From Duganella aceris (lineage in GTDB: Bacteria; Pseudomonadota; Gammaproteobacteria; Burkholderiales; Burkholderiaceae_D): a stretch of DNA of 64,000 nt. The notes under the pieces were generated by a model. The model was not told the DNA's origin and ran no database searches. It was given only the letters and a program-made list of their open reading frames with translations. Position 1 is the stretch's first letter, and each line of letters starts with the position of its first letter. Both the position numbers and the translations under genes were made by a program. Below are positions 46,864 through 57,600 of this stretch, piece after piece. The DNA is taken from the NCBI RefSeq assembly GCF_011090165.1, contig NZ_JAADJT010000003.1:310001-374000 (forward strand). The letters are read 5' to 3'.

Positions 46864-46996
46864 GTTGTCTGTTACACTAGGGAAACGTCGAGCAGTAGCG
46901 GGATCGTCCTTCTTTTCAGCGGATCCAACTGCGCAGCAGCAACTGATAATGACATAATGGCGTCATGATCCACTTCCGCACCACGCAAGGGCTACT

Positions 46997-47536
46997 TTGA
47001 AAGCGAACCCAAAAATGAAAGCCGATCAGAAAGTTGAAGCCCCCACGGGTGGCGGCAGCAAGAAGCTGATCATCATCATCCTGGCGGTGGTGCTGTTGCT
47101 GGGCGCGGTCGGCGGCGGCGCGGCCTGGTTCTTCCTGCACGGCAAAGCCGATGCCGGCGAGGAACACGACGAGGCGCCGTCGAAAAAAGGCAAGAAGGCC
47201 AAGAAGCCGGTCGGCCCGCCGGAGTACGTGCCGGTGGAAGCGTTCACCGTCAATCTGCAACCGGGCGAGAACGGCGCCGACCAGTATCTGCAGGTGGCGT
47301 TCACGCTGGAGGTGGGCGGCCTGGAAGAGAAGGAAAACATCAAGAACAACATGGCCAAGGTGCGCAGCCGCATGCTGTTGCTGCTGTCGAGCAAGCACGC
47401 GTCGGACATCAGCACGCCTGAGGGCAAGATCGCGCTGGCCAAGGAAATCGTCGCCCAGCTCAAGGAACCGTTCGAAGAGCGCGGCACGCCGCAGGAAATC
47501 GAAGATGTGCTGTTCACATCCTTCATCATTCAGTAA
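46997..47536 (+). CDS. fliL: flagellar basal body-associated protein FliL
   Basis: A 179-residue single-pass membrane protein that supports the stators. TM helix LIIIILAVVLLLGAVGGGAA (about 22-42), a charged linker, then the FliL domain (YVPVEAFTVNLQPGENGADQ ... VRSRMLLLLSSKHASDIST ... IEDVLFTSFIIQ). A TTG start at 46997 has AAGGG 6 bp upstream; the ATG at 47015 lacks a ribosome site. First gene of the fliL-R set. Confidence 0.94.
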   Translation: MKANPKMKADQKVEAPTGGGSKKLIIIILAVVLLLGAVGGGAAWFFLHGKADAGEEHDEAPSKKGKKAKKPVGPPEYVPVEAFTVNLQPGENGADQYLQVAFTLEVGGLEEKENIKNNMAKVRSRMLLLLSSKHASDISTPEGKIALAKEIVAQLKEPFEERGTPQEIEDVLFTSFIIQ

Positions 47537-47546
47537 GTAGAAAGTC

Positions 47547-48527
47547 ATGGCCGATAATTTTCTCTCCCAGGAAGAAGTCGATGCCCTGTTAAAGGGCGTC
47601 AACGGCGATCAGGACGACGTCCAGCAGCAGGAGGACGTCGCGGGAGTCCGTACATACAACCTGGCCACCCAGGAACGTATCGTCCGTGGGCGCATGCCGA
47701 CGCTGGAAATTATCAACGAACGCTTCGCCCGTTTGCTGCGCGTCGGCCTGTTCAACTTCCTGCGCCGCAGCGCCGAGGTGTCGGTCGGCTCGGTGCGGGT
47801 GTCCAAGTATTCCGAGTTCATCCGTAACCTGGTGGTGCCGACCAACCTGAACCTGGTGCACATGAAGCCGCTGCGCGGCACCGCGCTGATGGTGTTCGAT
47901 CCGGGCCTGGTGTTCCTGCTGGTCGACAATCTGTTCGGCGGCGACGGCCGTTTCCACACCCGCGTCGAGGGCCGCGACTTCACCCAGACCGAGCAGCGCA
48001 TCATCCTGCGCATCCTCGATATCGTGTTCGAGGCCTATACCAAGTCGTGGGAACCGGTCTACCCGGTCGAGTTCGAATACATCCGCTCGGAAATGAATAC
48101 CCAGTTTGCCAACATCGCCACGCCGAACGAGGTGGTGGTGGCGTCGACCTTCACGGTGGAGCTGGGATCGGTGTCCGGCCAGATCCACTTCTGCATGCCG
48201 TACTCGATGATCGAGCCGATCCGCGATTCGCTGACCTCCAGCCTGCAGGGCGAGGCGCTGGAAGTGGACAAGCGCTGGATCCGCCTGATGACGCAGCAGA
48301 TCCAGATCGCCGAGGTCGAGATCGTCGCCTCGCTGGGCACGGCCAAGGTCAACTTCGACGACATCCTGAACATGCGGGTGGGCGACATCATCCCGCTGAC
48401 CATCCCGGAAATGATCTCGGCCACGGTCGACGGCGTGCCGGTGATGGATTGCAGCTACGGGGTCATGAACGGACAATACGCGCTGAAGGTGGAGAAACTG
48501 CTCGCCAATGCCGATAATATTAAATAA
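47547..48527 (+). CDS. fliM: flagellar motor switch protein FliM
   Basis: C-ring protein of 326 residues. N-terminal CheY-P-binding peptide FLSQEEVDALLKG, a CheC-like middle domain (FLVDNLFGGDGRFHTRVEGR), and the SpoA C-terminal domain (LNMRVGDIIPLTIPE). Binding of CheY-P switches rotation. Stands 10 bp after fliL. Confidence 0.97.
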   Translation: MADNFLSQEEVDALLKGVNGDQDDVQQQEDVAGVRTYNLATQERIVRGRMPTLEIINERFARLLRVGLFNFLRRSAEVSVGSVRVSKYSEFIRNLVVPTNLNLVHMKPLRGTALMVFDPGLVFLLVDNLFGGDGRFHTRVEGRDFTQTEQRIILRILDIVFEAYTKSWEPVYPVEFEYIRSEMNTQFANIATPNEVVVASTFTVELGSVSGQIHFCMPYSMIEPIRDSLTSSLQGEALEVDKRWIRLMTQQIQIAEVEIVASLGTAKVNFDDILNMRVGDIIPLTIPEMISATVDGVPVMDCSYGVMNGQYALKVEKLLANADNIK

Positions 48528-48572
48528 GACCGGCGCAACCGCCGCCGGTGACCGCGATACAGGAGAGAAATA

Positions 48573-49001
48573 ATGTCGGATAATCAAGACGACCAGGCCA
48601 TGGACGACGATCCATGGGGCGCGGCGATTGCCGAGCAGGCCCAGGCGGAAGCCGCGGCGCTGGAGAAACAACAGTCCCAGGCGGCCAGCGCGGCCGTGTT
48701 CAAGGACTTTTCCAGCACGCCCAGCAAGACCGAGACGCATAACGATATCGACTTCATCCTCGACATCCCGGTCCAGCTGACGGTGGAACTGGGGCGCACC
48801 AAGATCGCCATCAAGAACCTGCTGCAACTGGCGCAGGGTTCGGTGGTGGAGCTGGACGGCCTGGCCGGCGAGCCGATGGACGTGCTGGTCAACGGCTGCC
48901 TGATCGCCCAGGGCGAGGTGGTGGTGGTGAACGACAAGTTCGGTATCCGCCTGACCGACATCATCACGCCTTCCGAACGTATCCGAAAATTGAATAAATG
49001 A
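48573..49001 (+). CDS. fliN: flagellar motor switch protein FliN
   Basis: C-ring protein of 142 residues. A short acidic N-terminal part, then the SpoA domain: IPVQLTVELGRTKIAIKNLL, GSVVELDGLAGEPMDVLVNG and KFGIRLTDIITPSERI. GGAGA lies 8 bp upstream. ATGA overlap with fliO. Confidence 0.96.
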   Translation: MSDNQDDQAMDDDPWGAAIAEQAQAEAAALEKQQSQAASAAVFKDFSSTPSKTETHNDIDFILDIPVQLTVELGRTKIAIKNLLQLAQGSVVELDGLAGEPMDVLVNGCLIAQGEVVVVNDKFGIRLTDIITPSERIRKLNK

Positions 49002-49615
49002 AGCACGGCCTTACTCTGACCCTGATCCTCGCGGCGGCCTTGGCCGCCGCGCCCGCGATGGCCCAGCGCACCGTGTCGGGCACCATCGGCGGCGCCCACG
49101 CCGCCGTCGCCACGGAAACGCCGGCCACGCCAAGCGCCCCTGCGGCCTCCGCCGCGACCGAGGCCGGTGCGCCTGTCCCCGCCGCCGCGCCGGCCGCCAC
49201 CCCGGCCGCGCCACCCGGTCCGCTGGCGATGACCATCCCCACCCCGCCGGCCAGCACCGCGTCCGGCGGCGGCGGCCTGCTGTCGACCACCTTCGCGCTG
49301 CTGTTCGTGCTGGCGCTGATGCTGGGCCTGGCCTGGTTCATGAAACGCTTTGGGCCGAAAACCTTCGGCGGCGGCAACAGCCACGTCAAGCTGGTCGGCA
49401 GCCTCAGCGTCGGCACCCGCGAGCGCATCCTGGTGGTCGAAGTGGGCGAACAATGGATCGTGGTCGGCGCCTCGCCCGGCCGCATGAACGCGCTGGCCAC
49501 CATGCCGCGCCAGGACAGCGGCGACGCGGCGCCGCCCGGCCCGTCCGGCGCCCCGCCGTCGGCCAGCTTCGCCGAATGGTTCAAACAAACGATCGACAAA
49601 CGCCATGGCAAATAA
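48998..49615 (+). CDS. fliO: flagellar biosynthesis protein FliO
   Basis: Assembly factor for the FliPQR export gate, 205 residues. Signal-like N-terminus ([17 protein letters not shown]), a Pro/Ala-rich periplasmic linker, TM helix ([18 protein letters not shown]) and a cytosolic domain ([31 protein letters not shown]). The last 11 bases overlap fliP. Confidence 0.92.
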   Translation: MKHGLTLTLILAAALAAAPAMAQRTVSGTIGGAHAAVATETPATPSAPAASAATEAGAPVPAAAPAATPAAPPGPLAMTIPTPPASTASGGGGLLSTTFALLFVLALMLGLAWFMKRFGPKTFGGGNSHVKLVGSLSVGTRERILVVEVGEQWIVVGASPGRMNALATMPRQDSGDAAPPGPSGAPPSASFAEWFKQTIDKRHGK

Positions 49616-50381
49616 GCGGTCCGGCATCGCCCCGGCAACGGCCGTCAAGGCGCTGTGGATGCTGGCCGCGCTGGCCCTGCCGCTGCTGGCCGGCGCCGAG
49701 TCCAGCATCGGCATCCCGGCCCTGACCTCGACTCCGGCCCCGGGCGGCGGCACCAACTACACGCTGCCGGTGCAGACCATGCTGCTGATGACGGCGCTGA
49801 CCTTCATCCCGGCGGCGTTGCTGCTGATGACGGCCTTCACCCGCATCATCATCGTGCTGTCGCTGCTGCGCCAGGCGCTGGGCACGCAATCGGCGCCGCC
49901 CAACCAGGTGATCGTCGGCCTGGCGCTGTTCCTGACGCTGTTCGTCATGGGCCCGACCTTCGACAAGATCTACACCGAAGCCTATCTGCCGCTGCAGGAA
50001 AACAAGATCAACATGAGCGAAGCGATGGACAAGGGCGCCGCGCCGCTTAAAACTTTCATGATGAAGCAAACCCGCCAGGCCGACCTGGCCTTGTTCGTCA
50101 AATTGTCGCGCAGCCCGGCGCTGCAGGGGCCGGAAGACGTGCCGCTGCGGATCCTGGTGCCGGCCTTCGTCACCAGCGAGCTCAAGACGGCGTTCCAGAT
50201 CGGCTTCGCCATCTTCATTCCATTTCTGATTATCGACATGGTGGTCGCCTCTGTACTGATGTCGATGGGGATGATGATGATGTCGCCGGCGGTGATTTCG
50301 CTGCCGTTCAAGCTGATGCTGTTCGTGCTGGTGGACGGCTGGCAGTTGCTGCTCGGCTCGCTGGCCCAGAGTTTTTACTAG
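49605..50381 (+). CDS. fliP: flagellar export gate protein FliP
   Basis: Core gate subunit of 258 residues. Cleavable signal peptide ([15 protein letters not shown]), then [40 protein letters not shown], and the C-terminal pair [20 protein letters not shown] and [20 protein letters not shown]. Four membrane helices in the order of the family. Confidence 0.97.
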   Translation: MANKRSGIAPATAVKALWMLAALALPLLAGAESSIGIPALTSTPAPGGGTNYTLPVQTMLLMTALTFIPAALLLMTAFTRIIIVLSLLRQALGTQSAPPNQVIVGLALFLTLFVMGPTFDKIYTEAYLPLQENKINMSEAMDKGAAPLKTFMMKQTRQADLALFVKLSRSPALQGPEDVPLRILVPAFVTSELKTAFQIGFAIFIPFLIIDMVVASVLMSMGMMMMSPAVISLPFKLMLFVLVDGWQLLLGSLAQSFY

Positions 50382-50390
50382 GAGGCCGCG

Positions 50391-50660
50391 ATGACACCCG
50401 AAAGCGTGATGACGATGGGCCGCCACGCGATGGAGGTCACGCTGATGATCGCCGCGCCGATGCTGCTGGTGGCGCTGATCATCGGGCTGGTGGTCAGCAT
50501 CTTCCAGGCCGCCACCCAGATCAACGAGCAGACGCTGTCCTTCATCCCCAAACTGGTCGGCATTTTCGTCGCGCTGGTGGTGGCTGGACCGTGGATGCTG
50601 GCGGTGATTCTTGACTACATGCGTGAAGTCTTCACCGGTATCCCGCTGCTGGTGGGATAG
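50391..50660 (+). CDS. fliQ: flagellar export gate protein FliQ
   Basis: Two-helix gate subunit of 89 residues: VMTMGRHAMEVTLMIAAPML, then ATQINEQTLSFIPKLVGIFV. GGAGG lies 6 bp upstream of the ATG. Confidence 0.97.
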   Translation: MTPESVMTMGRHAMEVTLMIAAPMLLVALIIGLVVSIFQAATQINEQTLSFIPKLVGIFVALVVAGPWMLAVILDYMREVFTGIPLLVG

Positions 50661-50761
50661 TGGTTTTCACAACATGTAACAGTTTACAACTTACCAAAAA
50701 GTTCGCTTAGAATGCCCCAATTGATGCTTCGCGGAAATGTAACAGTGGGTAAGCAACCCTC
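50661..50761. promoter_or_regulatory. fliQ-fliR spacer with a repeated 10-mer
   Basis: ATGTAACAGT occurs at 50674-50683 and again at 50737-50746 (63 bp apart). Between them, TTACAA then 18 bp and TAGAAT (50708-50713) could be a weak promoter. A 101-bp AT-richer gap inside fliPQR is unusual since these genes normally abut. Confidence 0.35.
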
Positions 50762-51604
50762 ATGATTACCGTCTCGTCCGCCGATATCAATATGTGGATC
50801 GCTGCCTTGCTGTGGCCGCTTACCCGGATCCTGGCGCTGATCGCCGCCTCGCCGCTGTTCGGCAACAGTTCGGTGCCGGCCAGCGTCAAGGTCAGCCTGG
50901 GGGTGATGCTGGCGCTGATCGTGGCGCCGGCGGTGCCGGCGCTGCCGGCCGCCGATCCGCTGTCGCTGGCCGGGCTGTTGATCCTGATGCAGGAAATGCT
51001 GATCGGCCTGGCGATGGGCTTCACCATCCGCGTCATTTTCGCGGCGGTGGAGATGGCGGGGGAGATTTCCAGCCTGACCATGGGCCTGGGGTTCGCGACG
51101 TTTTTCGACCCCAACACCCGTGGCCGCTCGTCGGCGATCAGCCAGTTCCTGTCGCTGGTGGCGACCATGGCGTTCCTGGCGGTGAACGCCCATCTGGTGC
51201 TGCTGTCGGCGCTGGTGGAGAGTTTTTCCACGTTGCCGATCTCGGGGTCGCCGGTGTACGGCGGCGGCTTCAAGCAGATGGCCGACTGGGGCGGCGCGAT
51301 TTTCAGCACCGGCGTGCAGCTGTCGCTGCCCATCGTTGGGGCGTTGTTGATTACCAACGTGGCGCTGGGCGTGCTGACGCGCGCGGCGCCGCAATTGAAT
51401 TTGTTCGGCATCGGGTTTCCGATCACGTTGGGGGTGGGCTTGCTGGTGATCGCCATGACCCTCCCCTACCTGGCCACCCCGGTGCAGAACCTGTTTTTGG
51501 ATGGCATTGAACGGGTGCGGCTGATGCCGCGCACATGGTCCGAACGCCCGCCCCCACCCCGGCCGGCAAGCTCGCCGGCGCGTCCGGCGGGCCTGGGACC
51601 ATAG
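50762..51604 (+). CDS. fliR: flagellar export gate protein FliR
   Basis: Gate subunit of 280 residues with about six membrane helices. Signatures: WPLTRILALIAASPLFGNSS, LIGLAMGFTIRVIFAAVEMAGE, TLGLGF-like TMGLGFATFFDP and ALLITNVALGVLTRAAPQLN followed by LGVGLLVIAM. The C-terminal tail is Pro/Arg rich and somewhat longer than usual. Last gene of the export set; flhB is not next to it here. Confidence 0.95.
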   Translation: MITVSSADINMWIAALLWPLTRILALIAASPLFGNSSVPASVKVSLGVMLALIVAPAVPALPAADPLSLAGLLILMQEMLIGLAMGFTIRVIFAAVEMAGEISSLTMGLGFATFFDPNTRGRSSAISQFLSLVATMAFLAVNAHLVLLSALVESFSTLPISGSPVYGGGFKQMADWGGAIFSTGVQLSLPIVGALLITNVALGVLTRAAPQLNLFGIGFPITLGVGLLVIAMTLPYLATPVQNLFLDGIERVRLMPRTWSERPPPPRPASSPARPAGLGP

Positions 51605-51636
51605 CGAAATTCAATCGCCAGCCAGTTTATTTTTGG

Positions 51637-51664
51637 TTTCCATAAAGCAATTCTGCGCTATGAT
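51637..51664 (+). promoter_or_regulatory. candidate promoter of the giant repeat gene
   Basis: TTTCCA, 16 bp, TATGAT, ending 24 bp before the ATG. It is a fair sigma-70 match (4 of 6 and 5 of 6), unlike the sigma-28 sites upstream of fliC and fliD. A small GGGG-ctg-CCCC hairpin and a GGAG ribosome site follow. Confidence 0.4.
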
Positions 51665-51688
51665 GGGGGCTGCCCCGGAGATCCTGTA

Positions 51689-54600
51689 ATGACGACGCTC
51701 GTTCCAACATTTACTACTGCTAACATTGCCAGCTGGACCACGGCGCAGATAGTCACGCTGACGACCGAAGACATGCAAGCGTTCAGCTCCGACCAGATCG
51801 GGGCGCTCTCCACCACCGGCCTGCGCGCGCTGACCACGCGGCAGATCGCCAATTTGAGCCTGGACGGCGTGCTCGGCATCACCACCGACGGCATCCCGGC
51901 GCTCACCAACGCCCAGGTCGCCGCGCTCACCGGCGGCCAGATCCAGACCCTGAGCAGCGACCAGCTGATCGCGCTGAACACGCGCGAAATCACCGCGCTG
52001 ACCACCAGCCAGCTCAACGCCCTGGCGCCGGCCCAGGTGGCGGCGCTGGAAACCGTGGACATCCGCGCGCTGCAGACGCTGCAGATCAACAGCATCGGTT
52101 CGGACCAGATCGGCAACCTCACCACCGACCAGATCGCCGCGCTGAGCTCGCGCCAGCTGGTCGCCATCAGCACCCGCGCCATCACCGCGCTGACCAGCGA
52201 CCAGATGCTGTCGCTGTCGTCGACCGCGCTGCAACAGCTGGTCAGCAGCCAGATCAACGCTCTGACCGAATGGCAGCTGGGCACGCTCACCACCGACCAG
52301 ATCGCCCAGCTGAGCACGCTGCAGGTCAGCACCCTGGCCACCACCTCGCTGGCGCTGTTGACCAGCGACCAGTTCGCCGCGCTGGAAACCCGCGACCTGA
52401 TCTGGCTGTCGAGCAAGCAGATCGCGGCGCTGACCCAGACCCAACTGGCCGGCATCGGCACCGACCAGGCGCACGCCTTGCGCAGCAACGAGATCGCCGC
52501 GCTCAGCGGCGACCAGTTGGCGCTGCTGAGCACCGACCAGATCAACGCGCTGAGCTCGCTGGCGCCGTTGAACTCGAAACAGATCGCCGGCCTGACCACC
52601 GACCAGATCGCCTCGCTGACCACCAAGACCATCGCCGCCCTCGGCACCGCCCAGCTGGCCGCGCTGAACGCCGACCAGGTGGTGGCGCTCAACAGCGACC
52701 AGCTGATCAGCCTGGGCACGGCCCAGGTGGCGGCGCTGACCACCAACCTGCTGACCCAGCTGACCACCACCCAGCTGCAAGCCATCGAGCTGCGCGACAT
52801 CGCGGTGCTGACCAGCGGCCAGGTGCGCGCCCTCAGCAACGAACAGATCGCGGCGCTGACCACCGCCCAGGTCGCCGCGCTGAGCAGCGCCAACGAGCAG
52901 GCGCTGCGCCCGGACCAGATCGCCGCACTGACCACCGACCAGATCGCCGGCCTGAAATCGCTGCTGCCGCTGACCAGCCTGCAGATCCAGGCGCTCACCA
53001 CCGACCAGCTGACCTGGCTGGAAACCGCCGACCTGGTGGCGCTCACCAGTTCCCAGCTGGCGGCGCTGACGCCGGACCAGATCCAGGCCTTGAGCACCGA
53101 CCAGGTGGCGTGGTTGACGACGCTGCAGATCGCCGGCCTGAGCACCAGCATGCTGAGCCAGCTCAACACCGACCAGATCGCCGCCATCGAGACGCGCGAC
53201 ATCGCCGCGCTGACCACCAGCCAGATCCAGGCGCTGACCGCCAGCCAGCTGGTGGTGCTGAGCACCGACCAGATCCGCTCGATGACCACCAACGACGCGG
53301 TGGCGTTGCGCCCGGAGCAGCTGGCCGCGCTGACCACCGACCAGATCGTCGCGCTGAAGTCGCTGCTGCCGCTGCGCAGCGTGCAAATCCAGTCGCTGAC
53401 GACCGACCAGATCGCCGCGCTGACGACCCAGACCATCGGCACCCTGTTCAGCAACCAGCTGAATGCGCTCAATGCCGACCAGCTGCACGCGCTGAGCACC
53501 GACCAGCTGGTCGCGCTCGGCACCAGCCAGGTGGCGGCGCTGAGCACCGCGCTGCTCAGCCAGCTGACCACCGACCAGTTGCAAGGCCTGGAGACGCGCG
53601 ACTTCGCCGTGCTGACCACGCGCCAGATCCGCGCCTTCGACACCACCCAGATCGCGGCGCTGAACACCGACCAGATCGTCGCGCTCAGCAGCGCCGACCT
53701 GCAGGCGCTGACCGCCGAGCAGGTGGGTGCGCTGACCACCGACCAGATCATCGCGCTGAAGTCGCTGCTGCCGCTGACCAGCGCGCAAATCCAGGCGCTC
53801 AGCACGACGCAGCTGGCGGCGCTGGAAACCCGCGACCTGGTCGCCCTCACCAGCGTCCAGCTGGCCGCGCTGACCGCCGAGCAGGTACAGTCGCTCAACA
53901 GCGACCAGATCGCCGGCCTTACCGTGGCCCAGTACGGCAGCATGAGCACCAATATGCTCAACCTGCTGACCACCGACCAGATCGGCCAGATTGAAACCCG
54001 CGACATCGCCGCGCTGCGCACCGCGCAGGTGGCGCAACTGGCCACCGACCAACTGGTGGCGCTGCACACCGAACAATTCGCCGCGCTGTCGAGCGCCGCC
54101 GTCGGCGCGCTGTCGACCGACCAGATCGGCGTGCTGACCACCGACCAGCTCAACGCGTTGGCCACGCTGGCCGCCATGAGCAGCAGCCAGATCGGCGCCT
54201 TCACCACCGCGCAGCTGGCGGCCTTGTCGACCACCAACCTGGCGTCGCTGGCCAGCAGCCAGCTGCGCGCCTTCAGCGCCGAGCAGATCGGCGCGCTGAC
54301 CACCGACCAGATCGTCGCGCTCAGCGTCGGCCAATACCGTGGCCTGAGCTCGCTCGCCATCGCCGCGCTCAACACCGACCAGATCCGCGCCATCGAAACC
54401 CGCGACATCGCCGCGCTCGACGCCAACCAGGTCAACAAGCTGACCAGCGACCAGATCGTCGCCCTGCTGACCGAGCAGGTCTGGGCGCTCAGCAGCGCCG
54501 ACACCGCGGCCCTGACCGAAGAACAGGTGGCGGCGCTCAGCACCGACCAGGTCGACGCGCTGCGCTACCTCAACGTGCTGTCGACGCGCCAGATGCGCGC

Positions 54601-57600
54601 GCTGACCTCGGACCAGATCGGCGGCATCACGCTGAACGACCTGGCCACGCTGAACACGCGCCAGATCGGCGCCATCAGCAGCGACCAGGTGACCGCGCTG
54701 AGCACCGACCAGATCGTCGCGCTGAGCACCGCGCAGATCGGCGCGCTCAGCACCAGCGCGCTGAGCACGCTGGGCACCGACGCCATCGCCGCGATCGAAA
54801 CCCGCGACATCCGTGCGCTGCGCACCGCGCAGCTGGCCAACCTGAGCACCGACCAGATCCGCGCCCTGACCACCGACCAGATGGCGGCGCTGACCAGCGC
54901 CGAGGTGCGCGCGCTGAGCGCCGTGCAGCTGGCCGTGCTGAGCAGCGATCAGATCGCCGCGCTGGCCTCGCTGATGCCGCTGGGCACCAAGCAGATCGCC
55001 GCGCTGACCTCGGACCAGATCGCCGCCATCGGCACCGACGACATCGCCGCGCTGTCGACCGCGCAGGTGGCCGGGCTGACCTTCGACCAGGCCACCGCGC
55101 TGACCTCGGACCAGGTGGTGGCGATGAACACCGCGCAATTGCGCGCGCTGAGCACCGCCGTGCTGGCCGCGCTGGGCACCGACCGCATCGCCGCGCTGTC
55201 CAACGGCGACCTGGCCTCGCTGTCGACGCGCCAGATCGCCGCGCTCAGCAGCGACCAGCTGCTGGGACTGAACACCAACCAGCTGCGCGCCCTCACCACC
55301 GCCGAGATCGCCGCGCTGACGGCGTCCCAGCTGGGCAGCCTGAACGATGCCCAGCTCGATGCGCTGGCCACGCTGGCCGCGCTGAGCACCCGCCAGCTGG
55401 GCGCGCTCAACACCGACCAGGTGTCGCACCTGAACCTGGCCGACCTGCGCTCGCTGGCGACGCGCCAGATCGCCGCGCTCAACAGCGACCAGCTGCGCGC
55501 ATTGACCACCGACCAGGTCGCCGCGCTGGGCACGCACCAGCTGCGCGCCATCGGCACCGCCGCGCTCGCCACGCTGACCACCGACCAGATCGCCGCGCTG
55601 ACCAACGCCGAAGTGGCCATCCTGTCGACGCGCCAGATCGCGGCGCTGACCAGCGACCAGCTGGGCGCGCTGAGCACCGACCAGATCACCAGCCTGACCA
55701 CGGCGGAGATCGCCGCGCTGACGCCGGACCAGAAAGCCGCGCTCAGCAGCGCCCAGCTGGCGGCGTTGTCGTCGCTGGCCAGCTTCAGCAGCGCCGCCAT
55801 CGCCGCGCTCACCACCGACCAGATCGCCTCGCTGCCGCTGTCCATCCTGGCGCGCCTCACCACGGCCCAGATCGCCTCGCTGACGACCGACCAGACCGGC
55901 GTGCTGAGCACCGACCAGATCGTCGCCCTGACCACGGCGCAGGTGCGCGCGCTCACCACCGTCCAGCTGGCCTCGCTGAACACCGACCAGATCCAGGCGA
56001 TCGAGATCGTCGACCTGCAGGCGCTGAGCACGCGGCAAATCATCGCCCTCACGACCGACCAGATCGCCAACCTGTCGCTGCCGCAGGTGGCGTCGCTGAG
56101 CACGCGCGACATCGCCAGCCTCAGCACGCGCCAGGTGCACGCGCTGACCACCGACCAGTTGGCCAACCTGGCCACGCTGGCGCCGCTGACCAGCCGCCAG
56201 ATCGCCGCGCTGACGACCGACCAGATCGCCAGCCTGTCGAACGTCGCCACGCTCAAGACCAGCCAGATCGCCGGCCTGACCAGCGTCCAGATCGGCGCCC
56301 TGAGCACCGACCAGGTGGTGGCGCTGACCACCGCCCAGGTGCGCAGCCTGACCGTCGCCACGCTGGCCGCGCTGAACACCGACCAGGTGCAGGCGATCGA
56401 GCTGGTCGACATCGCCGCGCTCGGCACCAACCAGATCATCGCGCTCAACAGCGACCAGTTGGCGGCGCTGACCGCCGGCCAGTTCGCCGCCCTCAGCAGC
56501 CGGGTGCTGGCCAGCATGACCAGCCGCCAGATCGCCGCGCTGTCGACCGACCAGATCGACAGCCTGGCCTCGCTGGCGATGCTGACCACGGCGCAGATCC
56601 GCGCGCTGACCACCGACCAGCTCGGCAACCTGCTGTTGCCGCAGATCGGCACCCTGAAGACCGCCCAGTTGAGCGCGCTGACCAGCAAGCAGGCGCAGGC
56701 GCTGACCACCGACCAGCTGGTGGCGCTGTCGACCGCGCAGGTGCGCGGCATGGGCGCCGCCGTGGTGGCGTCGCTGACCACCGACCAGACCGCCTCCATG
56801 GAGGCGGCCGACATCGCCGCGCTGAGCACGGCGCAGATCATCGCGCTGCGCACCGAGCAGATCGCGGCGCTGACGCTGGACCAGCTGAGCGCGCTCACCT
56901 CGCGCGCGATCGCCGCGCTGACCGTGCGCCAGGTGGCGGTGTTGACCACCGCGCAGTTCGCCGCGCTGGGCAGCCTGGGCGGCCTGACCACGCGCCAGAT
57001 CGGCGGCCTGTCGAGCGACCAGGTGCTGGCGCTGACGCCGGCCCAGGTGGCGGCGCTGACCGTGGCGCAGATCGCCGCGCTGACCACCGCCCAGCTGGCG
57101 TACTTCGGCGTGCCGCAGATCGGCGCGCTGACCTCGGCGCAGGTGCGCGCGCTGTCGACCAGCATGATCGCCGCGCTGTCGACCGACCAGCTGAGCGTGC
57201 TGCCGGACGACGACCTGCGCGCGCTGGGCAGCCACCAGATCGCGGCGCTGACCAGCGACCAGCTGGTCAGTCTGCTGCCGAACCAGTTCGCCGTGCTGAC
57301 CACGCGTGAAATCGCCGCGCTGACCACGCGTCAGATCGGCTACCTGGACGCCAACATGCTGGGCTCGCTCAGCACGCTGTCCGCGCTGACCACGCAACAG
57401 GTCCGCGCGCTCAGCACCGACCAGCTCAACGCGCTGGCGACGCCGAGCTTCACCACCCTCAAGACCAGCCAGCTGGCCGCGCTCAGCAGCAGCCAGGGCC
57501 AGGGCCTGACCGACGACCAGATCATCAACCTGTCGACCGCGCAGGTGCGCGCCCTGTCGACCAGCCTGCTGTCGCACCTGAGCCTGACCCAGCTGGTGGC

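Noticed and set aside
29860-51604. Virulence-type (injectisome) type III secretion system
   Set aside because: All export genes here (fliF-R, flgK, flgL) are flagellar in length and order; no needle, translocon or secretin genes are present.
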